This document shows positions 20,501 to 35,064 of a stretch of 64,000 nucleotides of DNA, piece after piece (within the stretch, counting starts at the first letter, position 1; each line of letters begins with the position of its first letter). The notes below the pieces were generated by a model. That model was not told where the DNA came from and ran no database searches. It worked only from the letters and a program-made list of their open reading frames with translations. Source of the DNA: Obelidium mucronatum (lineage: Eukaryota > Chytridiomycota > Chytridiomycetes > Chytridiales > Chytriomycetaceae); assembly GCA_025765595.1 (NCBI GenBank), contig JAIVFH010000049.1, positions 124,001-188,000 of the forward strand. The letters are read 5' to 3'. The position numbers were made by a program, and so were the translations under genes.

Positions 20501-23500
20501 TGAGAAGAGCGTTTCCCTACAAATTCATAATCCAATTTTAAGAAAAATGTAAAAGATTTTGAAATATTCTTACTTTGTTATGCAGCGTCACGATATGAGT
20601 CTTGGCAATGCCTTTGCCGACGACTCCAAAATCAAGCTCGTCTTCTGATAAAGCTAGCTTTGGCGTTCCCGCTGCACCAGTCAATTTCATGGAAGAAAGC
20701 TCGGACCAAAGGTTTTTGCCTTCATCGTCACACTTTTCAACCACAAGTCTAGCATCTTGCCATGCGTCTCCATTCTCAGGCAGGGATTCGAATGCGACAG
20801 AAACCCCAAGGGACATATTTGGTTCCAAGTAGCCTTCTGTTGGATCTCTCACCTTCCAAGGTATCGATTTTGGATCCGCAGCTTTTCTCTTGAGTTTTAA
20901 TGGTGCAGCACCTGCCCCTCCTTTCTTTTTCCCACCACCTTTCAATTCAGGAGGGTCATCAGCAATAGACGTTTGAGAATCCATGATTCTTTCAATTGGC
21001 TCGATACGAATACGGTATTTAACCTTCTCAGAACCAAAGTTTGTCAACTGCCGACCAACATCCACAGTCTCTCCCACCAAAACCCTTCCCACCGAAACAT
21101 CTTTAGAGTCGTCGAGAGCCAATTGTTTGTCATATGTCCAGAAATCAAATGGAAATTCCGCAGAGTCGGGTCCCGGCCCAAGTTCAGTTATCAAGACAAG
21201 TTTTCCAGTGACCGTTCGATGATCCTTTTTTGGAGTGATGGTCACTTCGATGAATATCTCTTTTTCGGCAGCTAGATTGATTGTTCCTGGGAATGGCTTT
21301 CCTTTAAGGTGGGGAAGTGATATTTTGAAATACTGCTCCATTTCTGGGTCAGTCAGTTCCAAACGGTAGTTGAATGGTATCGATAGAGTACCCGCGTTCA
21401 GGACTGCTAGTTTCACGGTTTGAGTGTCCTTAATCGACATGTTTTTGAAATTGGCATCTCCTTCTATCGCCCAGATTTTAGTTCCGGCAATGAGCCTAAG
21501 AGGGATGCTTTGCACAGGACTATCCATCAAATGAACTTGTAGCGGATCACTAATTTTCTCAGAGTAGATTGGAGAAAAGTGAATTTTTACAGTGATGGAT
21601 GCCCCTGAATCCAATCGGCAATTGCCATTTGTATCTGCTGGATATTCGAAGCGGAAGAGAATATTTGCATGGGTCAAATGAAAGAATCCTTCGATATTCC
21701 CCACATTTTGAACAATCAGCTCTTTTGTATAACTCAAACCAACAATCGTGGTCCCCCAATCGAGACATTTGTACTTGACGTCATCTGCTTCAACAAAAGA
21801 GCACTTCAGTCTTGCTCCACCGCCAATTCCTTTCACTTCAACTAAACGAGGTTCTCCCGTCCAAAGAACGCGGTATCTCTTCGAAAAGTTACCCTCTTCC
21901 TTCGGGGAAAATTTGAAGTCTACGGTAACGCTTTTGCGGGGATCCAAATTTCCTTCAGTAATATTGGGTGAGAAAAGCTCTTCTTCGATATCTCCGTTCC
22001 CCCCACGACTCTTGATGGAATCCAGTCGCCAAATATCTTTGAAAGAGCCAGTGTTGGTAATCACCAGTGATCGAATATCAAACTTGTTCCGACAAACTAG
22101 TCCAAACTCAATCAAACTCGGCTCCACTACGATCATGGGGATTCCAGACATTGCCGTGATGGAGAAAGATATGACTTTCTCACCTCCGGACTCCAAATCG
22201 TATCCTTGCTGGTAGAAGCCAGGTGTGCGGGTCAAGAATGTGACAACAAAATTAATTGCAGCACCAGGTTCAAGGACTCCTTCCATTGGATTAACGAGGA
22301 ATAGGCCTGGCTCATCGGATTCAGGGAATTCAGTTGGGCGCAGCTTCATTTTAGTGTTTCGTTTGATGACGAAATCCAAGGAAAGGTTTCCAAGATTGGG
22401 TAGGTTGAAAAGTTTTACATCCGAGAGGAGATCTCCAGAACGAACCAGACCCAAGTTGAAGTCGTTTGCTACGGGCCCACTTTTTGACGGCTTTGTAGCT
22501 TTAAGAGCTTCCATCACATGATTGGATTGCTGCACTTGCCTCAATGCTGCAGAGAGGAACTCACGGTTAGGCACCCACGAATTGGACAGCTGCTCTTTTA
22601 CAAGCTTAATTACTCCTTTGGTGCTAGACATTAATTGGTTATTGATTTCTTCAACAAGTTCTTGCTGCAATTCAGGGTCGCCATTGGTGTTGACCAAGGA
22701 TGAATAGTAGTGTGCCAATCTAACCAAATCCTCCAAGGGACTGGCAATAACTGAAGGAGAGTCTCCACCGTTTCCGCCCGTACCTAGACTATTTCTTTCT
22801 GACTCACTGAGAACGTTAGATGATCCACCGGTCCTATTCGAGTCAGTTCTAGCGGGAACTGTCGGAAATCTATTGGCTCTTTGAGATGCCAAACTCCGTC
22901 TAAGTAGCGTATCTCGTGTTTGGGGCTTTGAGGATCCAGATGATGTGGATTTCGCGTCTTGTTGACTTGACGTTCCAGAGGTTGGCGTTCTTCCTATATC
23001 AGAACCAGATTCGCCTTCCATCTGCGAGCTGACAAAACCGCCATCTGGTTTACTGGCATGTGCTCTTTTTGAAGGCAAAGGGTTTCCAAATTCGTCTACT
23101 TCTGTTCCAGGGGAATCCAAGGCATCATAAACTTCAACTCCTCCTTGAGAGTCGGGCTGAACTCCTCGAGATGGTTGCATACTCTTAGTTCTTCGACTTT
23201 TTTTCCGACTTCCTGCATGGTAGCGGTTGAGGCTGGAACCAGACGATGGCGTTGAGGCCAAGGACTCCATACTGCTGCTGTTCACAGACTTCACAATCGT
23301 GCTTAAAACTTCCAAGTCCGATTCTAACGAGGCCAAATCGCTCAAAAACTTTTCTGATTTGGATTCAGCGGAATCCAGACCTGCTTTTTCAGAGGCAGCA
23401 GTCGCAATAGCTCGTGACGTCGCATCAACTACTCCAGGTTTTCCATTTGGTTCCGTTTGTGGGCGAGATCTAGCAGATCCACGTTGATAGCCCCGACTAT

Positions 23501-26500
23501 GCGCCAGCTCTAAAGCTCGGTTTACTTTGGCTCTCAAATCCGAACCATCAAATACAGTCCCACTGGCCGCTTTCCGCCTTCCTTCTTCGCCACCAAGCCT
23601 CTCTTGCAACTGAATCTCTGCTCGCTGAAGCATCTGCAAATCTCGTTTTTTTTTGGGTGACATTGCAGCAGTTTTCGCAGATCCCTCGGGTCTTGACGGA
23701 GACATTCTGCCTGACACACCTTTTGCAGGTGGAGTGGCTTTTGCTGCAGTGACCTTTCCACCCTGTGCCCGTGAAGCTTGCTTCTGAGCTTTCAAAGCAG
23801 TTTCAAAAGCCTCAATATCTTCTGTTCGAAGTCCAGACAAAACATCTTGGAGGTTTTCAATGTGAGATTGAAATGCCAATCGTGTCATTTCAAACAGCGC
23901 AGTTCGCTTAGCTTCCGCCATACTTTTACTTTGGTCCTCCGTAACCTCTGCAGCTTTGTTCTCTACGCTACCATCTTCAGATACAAATGTTGGCGGGGCA
24001 ATTTTAATAATGGCGCGTCCACCAGTCACTTTGGCGTTTCCGATGTAACGCTCTCCGTCTTTTGTACTGATAACATATTTTGCAGTTATAACCGATCCAT
24101 AATGTTTGGGTATTGCGCGAATAAGAATGTTTTGGGTTGTTCCAGGGAGAATCGTGCCATTTGCAGGTTGAACAAAGAATATTTCCATATCCGATCCCGT
24201 TTCCACACCATCTTCAAGCATTTTTGAAATGACAATTTCATAATGTATGGGTTTAGATCCAGTATTCGTCATGGTCATAGTTTTGGTTTGGGCTTTATCG
24301 ACTGCAGTAATTCCAAAATCAAGAGTCAGATGCTCTTGAGGGATGTTCAAGTATGGTACGCCAACAAGTCCATAACACATGAGAGTTTTTCGCCCAGCGT
24401 CTGTATAAAATCCAAGCTCTGCAACTAATTGTTCAAAATCCACTGGAGCAAATTCAACTTCGATGAACATTGTTCCACCTGCTGGAATAACTCCGGTATC
24501 TGGAGAAACCTTCAAAATTGAGGGACAACTCTCCAACGCCCAGTAGCAAGACGCGTTTCCATCGTTGGTCACCGAGAATTCCAATGACTTATTAACATTT
24601 ATGTAAGTGGTTTTGAAGTCCAACTCAATAGATGTGAGCCTGAAAACAGGAAGTCCTGTTTGAACCAACAAAGGTACCATAAGATGTTGCCACGCCCCTC
24701 CTGGGACTTTTTCCCAACGAATTGAAATATGCGCCTTGTTCGACACCATACTCTCACAACAGCACTCGATTTCAATCAATTCAGCTGTTCCAGAAGTAAT
24801 AATTCCTTCATACTCATAAGGTTCTTCATCTGTGAAGCAAAAATCATTTCCTTTTTGAATAATATCAAGAATGAAAACGACAGTCCAAGAGTCCTCTGTT
24901 ACATATGCGCAAGTTATGTTGACTCACTGACCCCAACTTTACACTGCCAAAGTCAACAGTTTCGTCTGCGACCACGTCGGCTGATGCACCCGTTCCTGTT
25001 AAAACAACAATCTGCTTTTCGTTGCTGTGTCTGAAACGTGCCTCTCCTCTGAACTGCGTCTGCTCTTTTGGAGGATGGAATTCGACTGGTATCAAAAGCT
25101 TCTCTCCAGGATTCACACACCACCTAATAACATTTGGATGAGAAATAACTGGAAAGAAGATTCGGGAAAAAGGGAAAACTCTTACGTCTTCCCGGAAATC
25201 TTAAACTCTGAGGAAATAAAGTCCAATGTCAAATTTTGCGCTTCTAAAGACATGTTTAACACTTGAAGAGTTGAAAATGGTCCCATTAATTTCTTCTGTC
25301 CAACTTCGTGAGAAATATCTGAATGCCATGAATTCTCCTGGAAAATTTCCACAGGTGTCAAACCAAAATCAAAAGAACTTGGGAAAAATTCCAATGGACG
25401 GAAGACGGTTCCTGTTATGTGCACAGACATATCTTTGAGCAACCCAGGCAGTGAAGATTCGTCCTCGTGCGTAGTTATTGGCATGTAATGAAAAGTAACA
25501 TCTGTGTCTTTGTTTGGTTGGTATTTGTTCAAGTAGCCAACTCTGAAGTGGTATGAGTAAAAGGGTCTCAATTCAGGAACAACTGGAAAGAGAGTTTCGT
25601 CAACGGGATTGAACGATGGATCGTCTTTCGAGACAGGGACTACAACCCCGTTTTCAACAATAAACGCGTCTTTTCTTCTTTCTGCCGGTTTTGAAAAGTC
25701 TCTAGTGACCAAGTTATTTGCTTTTCTCAACCCTTTAAGCATGACATATACTTGGAACTTTCTCTGCAATATCCCCCAATAGTTTCTACGCACAGCTACT
25801 AGAGTTTTGTTTCCCTGAGTGCTCGTAAATGGAACTGTAGAAGTGACGTCACAGTACTCGAGTTTGATCAAATCCGGACGTGAAGCTGTGACCGCATTCA
25901 AAGTCAAAGGCAAAGTTCCTTTGTTGGTTAAATACACCGAAATCCAGGCAATTGTGCCCTCTTTTTGAACTCCAAAGTCAATATCTTTTGACCCGTACAT
26001 TTCGCACACAAGGTCTGATGTTCCACAAGATCCCAGTCCTTGGATCATATATAGCCGCTGATTAGCGAATATTTGTATTTTGGATGAATAAGTGCGAGAC
26101 TCCGTTGGCGCAAAGGTGATCGTGACTGTCAGGAACAACACGACAGTTAAAATTCGTAAAGAATCTTCTAAAAATGCTTACCCTCTTGAGTGCCCTTCGG
26201 GTAGATCTCGAAGGATTTCGGGGAAATGCTGAATGGGCCTCGACAATACAAGGAGACCTTTGTGTCAGTGGTCCCATTGTTCGTAAGTTTGAAGGTTTGG
26301 CGCTTCTTGTGGAAAACAACAGTGCTTCCAAAGTCCAAAGTATCAGGAAATCCTGTGATCGATGTATTAACAGAATTTGCTCGTAGTATAACATTTGCGA
26401 CTCGAATAGGTTTGGAGGATCTATCCATGGCGTCCTTGATGCTGATTTCTGCGATACTTTCAAAGGCTCCTGTCGTGTCGCAACGGAAATTAAACGGAAT

Positions 26501-29500
26501 CGGGAAATTATCATTTGACTCCAATTCGCCAAAGCCCATACTCTAAATGATCTGTAAGTACTTTCAGGTTTCGCACAGTTCTGCTCACCGCATCAAAAGG
26601 GTTAAACTTTGTTTTAGAGCTTGTAAACTTAATATTCCACGAATAAGAATGGGGAAACGTGTTCAGCAAAATGATCCACTTTGTGTTGATTTCAAAGGTG
26701 GTTGTACTCGTTTCAACCCGGCCAAAGTCCAAAATCAGATTGCCATCTGCATCACATGGTGGAAAGACAAGAAAATCAGAGACTGGCCTTCCCACCATTT
26801 GAATAGTATGATATTTGTGGTCTTCGTCGGATAGTATTGCTGCAAATCCATAAACCGTTACTGTCTCTATAAGATTCGGCGGAGGAACGAACATAACATC
26901 TGTGATTTCTTGAGCTCCTGGTCGCAAAGTTTTTGAATGGGGCTCAAGATTAAATTGAGTAGATCCAAGCCATATGGTGGGAGTTGAAGCCAGCCCCTTG
27001 TTTCTAGACACCACTGGTTGCACCTTGTGCCCGTCTCTGAGCCATAGGATCTTCACCCCTGCTTTTTTGTCTAAAAACAACTTCATCTTTCAGAAAAGAA
27101 ATATCCAGATCCTCGGCGTTTCCGCGAGGAATATAGCGTCCATCAAAGTTGACGAGTTGAAACCGTTTCGACCTCTCGCCATCATGTTGTGCATATTCAT
27201 CAAGAACTCTTTTCGGATGTGACATCCACAGACGCATAAGTTCTAGACTATTCTTGTCAGGAGTAGCTCCAGGCAGATGTGGGTACGGTTCAATACACAA
27301 CCCAGCAAGCGTCAACCGGTATCCAGAAGGACATGTGGGCAGAGATACTCCACCAAATAATTTACCAAGCTTGAAACTAATTGATTTCATCCAAGGTCCT
27401 CGCTGGCGAGCTGTAAAGGTGAAAGTCACTGGATACCCTCCAAATGCCAAAACACGTTCATATTTCGTTTCATCGTCAGAGAGCATGCTGCTGAAGAAAC
27501 TACTATCCTCATTTTTTCCGTTCGTCGGAATCTAAATTCTTTAGAATAAAGTCTATGTCATATTGGGATTCGTTGATGAGATTCATTGTGAGTTGGTCCG
27601 ATACACCAGCGGGACAAGGCCGGAAATAGGCGATATCCCAAGAGTTGAAATAGAGAGGCTGACCAACAAATGCTTTGACATACAACGGTATGTTTTGGAA
27701 CTCGGGACAAATGACTTCAATTGCCGATTTGATATTACCACGAACACACTCCGCTAAATTCAAAACAATCTCCACGGTTGTGGCACTGCGAGGAGGAATC
27801 TTCACGGAATATTTGCATTTAATAGCAGAAATATGGGGGAATAGTCCGATAGAAACGGTGTTGTCCGAGAGATTCATGATGGTGACACACCGCAGTACCT
27901 CGGTTGATTGCACCGGATTGCAAATACCAAAATCAACCGTATGCGCCATACGCCTTGTGGCCGGATCCGCAGAAGCTGACATCATATTTTGGAGAATTGA
28001 AATATCAATGTCTGTCAGAGGTGTATGCACCTTTTCCTTTGAAGCGGACTTCCTAAACTTTTTCATGAATTCGGTCCTCTCTGGAGTAAGAGCCAATCCA
28101 CCAGCTTGGGAATTTTCGGCGTTTTCTGGATACAACGCAATAGGGATTCCTGCAACACCTTCCAAATTGACTCTAACCAAATCACCACCAGGTGCCGTCA
28201 CTTCAATTCCATCTGTAAAGCGACCTATATTTGATGGCTCAAAATGAACTGCGACCATTTTGCTTTCAGAAGGCTGCAGCTTGGCTGCTCTTTGCGGAAT
28301 ACTAAATCCTCTCTTCTTCATCTCGTCAACATGCGTTTCATTCACTGACTCTGAATTCCCGCCTTGAATCTTAAGCATAGCTGCTGCTTGGACTACTGCC
28401 GCCCTCGCATTTGCCTCTGACGAAAGCTCAAATGTCAAAGTCACAGGGATGGAAGACAAGTTCTCAATCTTCAAAAGAACTTCCTTTCGCTTATCCGGAA
28501 GCATCCAGCCAGCGTCAATAGAGCTTGGGGTAATCTTTATGAAACTCTGGCGCAAAGCAACAAGTCCGCAGGAAACCAAACGCTTCCCAGTTTCATCGAT
28601 CAAGCTCAATGATCCGTCTATACGCTCAGAATGCAGAGCAATGGGATTAAATGTGACGGCAATTTGTGTCATTCCTTCTCCTTGAAGTTTCATATGGAAA
28701 GTTGGAATAGTGAAGACATCCACAGGCTCCACAGAAACAAAGAAGTCCCTCTCTTCGTGGTCACCGCGATTCGCTCGATACCGAAGAACAACATTTTTTG
28801 TTACTGGAGAGTGGACACTCTGAAACTCCATGGTTACAGGATCCATTTGTACCCGAATTTGCGCTGGCCTCAAGTGAGCAAACTCATCACTGTCTTTAAG
28901 AAATTGAACAATATCTTCTGGATCCAAAACGGCTGGATCATCGGATGTGTCAATACTCTCAGCAACATCCATGCTATAATCCTTAAGCCTCTTAACTGTT
29001 CCTGCCGCATGCGTTCGATTGGCGACAAGAGTTTTGGTTATTTCGGCTTGGGTGATTTTAAGTTGCGTCAGCAAGTCATCCAAGAGCATCGCTGGCGTAA
29101 CTTTCTTTGGAATCGATTTACCATCGGGTGCAACTTCAATTTGAATAATAGAATCATCTTCTTCCGGAAATGTTGGCCAAAGTGTTCGATTCTTTTTTGG
29201 TACGGGAAGCATCATTATTCCTTTTTGATTTAGGATAGAAGCAATGTCAAAGTATGGAATCCCGTCCGGTGTAAATCCAACTGGAACAGGAAGCTGGCAT
29301 CCTTTAGGAATGAAAAACGGTTGTCCAGTGTTGTCGTATCCACCGATTGCATTTCTTTGGCCCTCTGATAGAGTTCCGTCAGTGTTGTAGAATCGTATCC
29401 CATCGGTAGTCACTCCAAGGGGTTGCGGCTTCACAGCAGCGGATCTCCCATAATAGGGCACCATATCTGGAGTATAACCAGCTGGTATTGGTGGAATAGT

Positions 29501-32500
29501 TACTGGCGGGGGGAAGTACGCGTCTCCACTTGATGTAAAGCCAGATGGTACGACAGCCCCTCCGGATAACGATCTCTCGGCTCCGTCAGCGCCTGCATTT
29601 GTAGCAGCTGCATAAACAGAATTCAAAGATTTTGTCGTGGCGGTTATACTTCTTTGGCGTTGTGACAGTGAGCCTTAAGTATGGAAGAGTAAATACCAAC
29701 ATTAATCGAACAACAGCAACATACTTTCGCGATAATCTTCGTCGACTACTTGCAAGTTGATACACGTCCACTTAGTCAGGGAGCTCCGATTACGAATAAA
29801 GAGATTGAAAGTGGCACCGGCGGACAGCAAATTGCTAAAACAGAAACAGGAGTAAAAAGATGATGTCACAAACAAGGTTTCCATACCTGCTCGAATCACT
29901 TTGAACAGAAACGGCTGAAACATCTCGATCAATGCCCACCACTTGGCAGAGAATTTGCTGTAGCATAGAGCTTCCTGGTTGAATAATATCAAATAATACA
30001 GGTGAATGCATTGGAAAATCGGTGGTGTATGGAACGCTTTTCAGGGTGCTAAATCAGAGTTAGTGGACAATTCTCACAAAAATCATAAAACTTACAGTTT
30101 CTTATTTGGCCATAATATTGGATTTTTATCAAACGTGAAGCCAGTTGGAGGTTTGTTGAGAATATTGATCAGATCCATTTCGTCCTCGTTAGATTCGTGA
30201 TAAATCGCTGAGGCTTGTATTCCTGACCGATCCACAAGATCCGGATCAAACCCAGGGAATTGAGACACTGCCAAAAATCCTGGTGGCATCTTTTTCACTA
30301 CACTTTGATTCTTATCCCCGGCCTTGCTATCCCTGATGAGTCCATCTCCCCGCTGCATACTTTCAAACCTTACACCATCTTCTTTTGGCATCTGACGAGT
30401 AGTTCCTGTGGGGATTGGTAGCACTTCAAGGTTGTCCCCGGATCTTTCAACATCAATACGAGTCAATGTCCCCCGTCGTTTCACGAATCCGAATCCTGGA
30501 GCCTGAATAGGTGATTCTATGTCTGCCATTGTATCATCTTCCTCTGTGATATTCGTATGAACGTGGCTCCCGGATGAAGGTCTGGCGGCAGCTGCAGAGG
30601 CTGCGGAATTAGCCGCAGCGTGACTTATTTTTGAGACTCTACTTTTTCTAGATGCTTGTGGAGCCAATTTTAGGTTTTTGCTGTTCGGAGCGGAGTCATC
30701 CTTTTTAGGTTTCTCTATCCCACGAATAGTGTATACATCGACAAGCTTTGTAGGGACATAAGTGTATCCGATTGGAAGCCCTGGAATCGCGCCAATTCGT
30801 TCGGAGGCATCATAGTAATCCTGAGGGATTGGAATTTTCTCAAACCATGTCGGTTCCTGGAGTGTCAAGAGTTAGATGCCGTTACCGCAACGCCGTTCCC
30901 AAATGCATATACCATAAAAACAGGGGGTATGGTTGTAACTCCGGTTGGGACCCCGGGAATATTTGGAATTGGTCGGGAAATGAGCACATTGGATTTCGGA
31001 TGAATGGGTAGTCCAACAGCGATGGCTTTTGTGTTGAACATTGTGGAGTTATTGTCCGCAAAAAAACCTGGATGGTCAGTAACAGGAAGAAGTTTGGAAT
31101 ATGTTCCTGGAATCATAATCAGCTGTTTTAACAGTTTAGATCGAAGGGCAATTCTGGACTCTTCTGCAATCATTTTCTACAAATAAAGATCAGAATATGT
31201 TTTTCGCATGGATGACTTACTCTCTTGTAAATCGACATTTCTCGATCATATGCCAGCTTGTCAAAGTTTGGAACTCCCAGATCTTTTATAAGTTTGAGAC
31301 CTGATTGCAGAGCATCCAATGCCAATAAAGCATTATCTTCATTCGTAACAGGAAGCCAATTACTATCCAAGAGGAAGACGTTAGTCGAGAATATTGGATG
31401 TGTGAAATAAAAGTAATTACCTGACAAATTGAACCGATTGCATCTGCACTCCCTGAGTTGCAACTTTCAGCAGTGGGCTGACGAAAGACTTAAAAATCGC
31501 GCCAACATATTTTTCGTTTTGTTCAGTGTGTTTAACCTATTTTCAATGGCTAAGGAACATTTAGCAGACCAAGCATTAACTCACATCATTCACTAAAACG
31601 CCAAGGAGTGCTTTAACTACAAATAATGGCCCCGTTGGTGAATTTTTTTTTAGGGTTCCATCTGATTTGATCTGGAAAAGCATAAGACAAGAGCAACGAC
31701 AACCGTCAAAAAGATATCACCTGAAGCTTTGTATCTCCATATTCAAATTCATTTGCGAGTGAGTACACAGTCAGGTCTTCCATATAACGAGAGTTTTGGC
31801 TCAAGTTGGAAGTAAATTTCCCCAATGCATAAATCAGATATATTTTTAAAGATCTGTTTTCTGTTTGGAATTTCATTCGCTCTCCCTGAAATAACAATTT
31901 AAGCTTGGGTTTTCTCAATGCCTACTCACATCAACCAAGGTTCGTTCTTTAAATTGAATCTCCAGGAGCTTTTTGACAAGTTCTTTAAACACCTTCGTTT
32001 TGATATAATTAGTCTTCAACTGCTTTGAGCGTATAAGCACCTTCAACAGCATGACGTCGTGTTCTCGAACGATCCCGAGTTGTTGCGCAATAATACCAAT
32101 CAAATAAATAGCCTTCAATCTATTTTCTTTGCGACAGTCAGAAACCATCAAATTTACCAGAGTGAGCATTAGGTTCTGTTGAAATTGAGTTAAACACTGT
32201 AGAGATAACAATTATCAGTACTTGACGGGTGGAAGAATCCAACAACGTGTCATTGATAACAGGAATGGCGATTTTTAGTGCGCACATTGCCATGTATCGT
32301 CCTAACGACTCTGCCTGTGTAAGTCCCAAAAGGAGAAGCTTCCACCCACGATTAAAATTCACTTGAACAGTAAAATAATCCGCTTCAACTAAACAAATGG
32401 TATCAATTGAAGTAGATTCTCATTTAAAACAAGGGAGTACTTACTGAGTGGTTGGGAATACAATCCTTCAGCAATGATTCTCAACTCAGATGTTACACTT

Positions 32501-33325
32501 ATATTAGGTACAGTGTCAAACGAAAGTCCCTCAATCCCTAGACCGCTTCTCTGAGAAACTTGCTGAACCAGTGCACCCAAACCATCTCGGCTTTTCCGAT
32601 GTCTAGATACAACTTTGGATTTTCGCCCCATGGGAATATCCTGTCCCAAACTCCATGTCGTCACCCTCAGCCTCTTGATCTAATTCTTCTTGGCTACTTT
32701 CTTGCCCCTGACTGTGAACATCATTGACGGAGTGTATTCTTGAGTTTGAGGCTGCATTGTTTCCGTCAATATTTGCTGTGCTGCTATTTACATCAACAGC
32801 ATAGTTTGAGCCCTTGGCTTTTGTTCGAGCCGCTGCAAACTGCGCCTCTTTTATTTTAGCCCAGCCGGCCATGACGAATTCAGTTGTTGAGTCATTCGCT
32901 CCAGCATTTCTACGCTGGTACGCTTCAGATGAATGCTTGTGGACCAGAGTCCAGAGCTTTTCAATATTTGTCAGAAAGGACGCAGGAAGAGGCTCGGTCT
33001 CGTTCAGTAGAGAAGCAAAGAATCCTCGTTTCTGTTTTTAATCCTGTCAAAACACTGCAAAACAAAACAAATAGTTGTTTCATGCGATGGCGATCGATCG
33101 CGATGCAAACTAATAATAATAAAAGAAGCGAATGCGGCTTACAACATGGTCTCTGAGCTTTGCCCATAGACGACTAGCGCGCGTTTTTGGTGCGGTTTGT
33201 CGTTTGACGAGAGACTTTACTAGATCTGACAGAGTTTTGATTTGAGATGTGTTGCTTTTGGCACCTGCAGCGGCTGCTCTGGTTTTGGCGCGTCCCGCTT
33301 GCCCACGCTGGGAATGTGAATGCAT
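17575..33325 (-). CDS. Giant flagellar protein with ARM-like N-terminus and many ASH (HYDIN-type) domains
   Basis: I joined the pieces by splice signals from ATG 33325 to TAA 17575-17577. Some twenty or more introns of about 45-90 nt separate exons of up to 4.2 kb (24.8-20.6 kb), giving roughly 4,700-4,900 residues. The first part has ARM-like helix pairs (ESLGRYMAMCALKIAIPVIN, LKAIYLIGIIAQQLG). Then come proline-rich segments with a recurring G-x-T-x-DG-x-x-(Y/F) motif (GVTTDGIRFY, GFTPDGIPYFD). After that come many ASH/MSP-type beta domains (VDFGSVKLGS, VLEPG..INFVVTF, FTVFPVKTTVAP), interrupted by a serine-rich linker near 22.8-23.8 kb. ASH proteins such as HYDIN and CFAP47 decorate the central pair or nuclear-ciliary sites. 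I cannot assign an exact ortholog. Frame changes near 32645, 27512, 27084 and 24882 each equal one surplus base. Confidence 0.75.
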
Positions 33326-33386
33326 CGGATTCTTTGTTTTGGTAAAAAATATTATTGAAAAAATATTCTTTTTCAACTTTAATACT

Positions 33387-35015
33387 CTACTGAGCCATTC
33401 CCATCGCCTTCGCTCTAGAGTACCCCTTTCCGTTTACACTAGTTGATTTTTGCTGAGTGCCAGCGACTTGTGATAGCAGCTCCTTGATCGGTATTTTCTT
33501 GGTTTCGTTTCTTCTCATTCTTTCAAACTCTTCACTAATATTCGGATTTAAAATGGAAATCGGCTTGAACTAAACTCACTCTTTTTGCGCGCGCATCGTA
33601 TCTACTCGTGGCTCAACGTATTTACTGAAATCAATCTTTTCAATCTTATTTGATGCATCTAGTATATATATGAGAAAGAATAAGATTCTCGCTGTAATCA
33701 ATAAGTATATACCTTTCTTTGGTGGAAAGTATCGGTCAAAGTCGTTTCTCCATTTATCATAACTTGCAAAAGGTTGCTTTCCAACTGCATCTTTTTGCTG
33801 CCCTGCTTCAGAGGGCGGTAGTCCAATTTGAGAGAAAGTATCCTGGCCTTATTGCAGCAACGATTAGGCCTCCCAAGTGAACCAAAGCAACCATACCTGG
33901 TGTAATGACCAAAGGCTTATTATAGTCTTGGCTCAATTCTTGTAATGGACTGGACCGAAATATGTGGTGATTCAAGACGCGTCTTAATTTGGCGCATGAG
34001 CTCTCATCTTTCAAGTTTGCAAAGACGAGAGAGGCTCCATTTGTGTGAGCTAAAAACCTTAGTGTTTTGCAAAATAGCTTCCTTTTTTCGCTGCATGGAG
34101 AGTTGATAAGCAAATATCTCATCTGCTTATTGCACTCAACGGTTCAAGGTCCCTGAACAAGTCATATTTGGATCCAACGATTACAATTGGAATGGGGCAT
34201 ATATTTATGGCGTTACTGTACAAGAACTAGTTTAAGTTGTCCCACCCTTCAACTCGTTCCAGTTCTTAACTCACTTTGATATATCAGGATGTTCGGCTCC
34301 ATACTTTTTAACAGCAAAACTGCGTAATCCTTTTGGTCTCTTTGAACCTCTTGCTTCCAATCCGTCGAGCACTTTTTTAGATCGCGTCTGAATTTTATCT
34401 AAGAAGTGTTCCAAGACAGACATTGCTTCTTCAGGAGTGGAAAGGTCGATCACGATTACGAATGTTGTCAGATGAATATTTGATTCAGAAACTGGAATAT
34501 CAATGAGATCAGTCAAGTGAGCTCCTCCCGCTTTTTTTTTTTTGGCAAGTAGAGGTTAATATGGTCTGACAACGAGGGATGGTGTTTTGAATTACCAAGT
34601 TCCCAGATATGCGCAACGTCTTTAACTGTTCCGCGAGTGCTTCGAGCAAATCTGAGAATATTAATGAGAGTTAGAAAAGCCATAGCTGTGATATTGGCCA
34701 ACCTGTACTCCAAGGCAGTCGTTGGGGCAGGCAAATCATCTGGATAACCGCGTCACGAGTTAAAACTAACGCGATACAGCACATATCACGTCAGGTTGAA
34801 TACATACCTTTATTCTGCAGCCTATGAACAAGACTCGACTTGCCAGCCTGTTTATTCCCCACAACCATCAATGTTGTCTCAACACCATCCTCAGTGACTG
34901 CAACTCCAGCAGCGCCGTTCTTTTTAGCCTTAAGTGCCAGTGACCAAATATCAACAGAGTTACTCGATTTCTCCTTCTTCTCTTTGCTGACTACACTCAG
35001 GCGTTCTGTTGACAT
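33387..35015 (-). CDS. DYNC2LI1: Cytoplasmic dynein-2 light intermediate chain
   Basis: From ATG 35015, the frame carries a Ras-like fold with the P-loop GNKQAGKSSL, the specific block ALEYR..FARSTRGTVKDVAHIWELG, TDLIDIPVS and the guanine-site-like VIVGSKYDLFRDLEP, followed by EKRKLFCKTLRFLAHTNGAS, the family signature of DYNC2LI1/D1bLIC. The C-terminal part (ITPGQDTFSQIGLPP, DRYFPPKK) continues the family order. At least eight short exons join in phase with no frame irregularity. The subunit belongs to the motor for retrograde intraflagellar transport, so it implies a cilium-building fungus. It lies 61 bp from the start of the ASH-domain gene on the same strand, and its own start is 49 bp from that of RAD4 on the other strand. 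Confidence 0.92.
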
Positions 35016-35064
35016 GTTTATCAAAATAAAAGAAAAAATAAGTTTAAAAAACTGCGAATTATAA

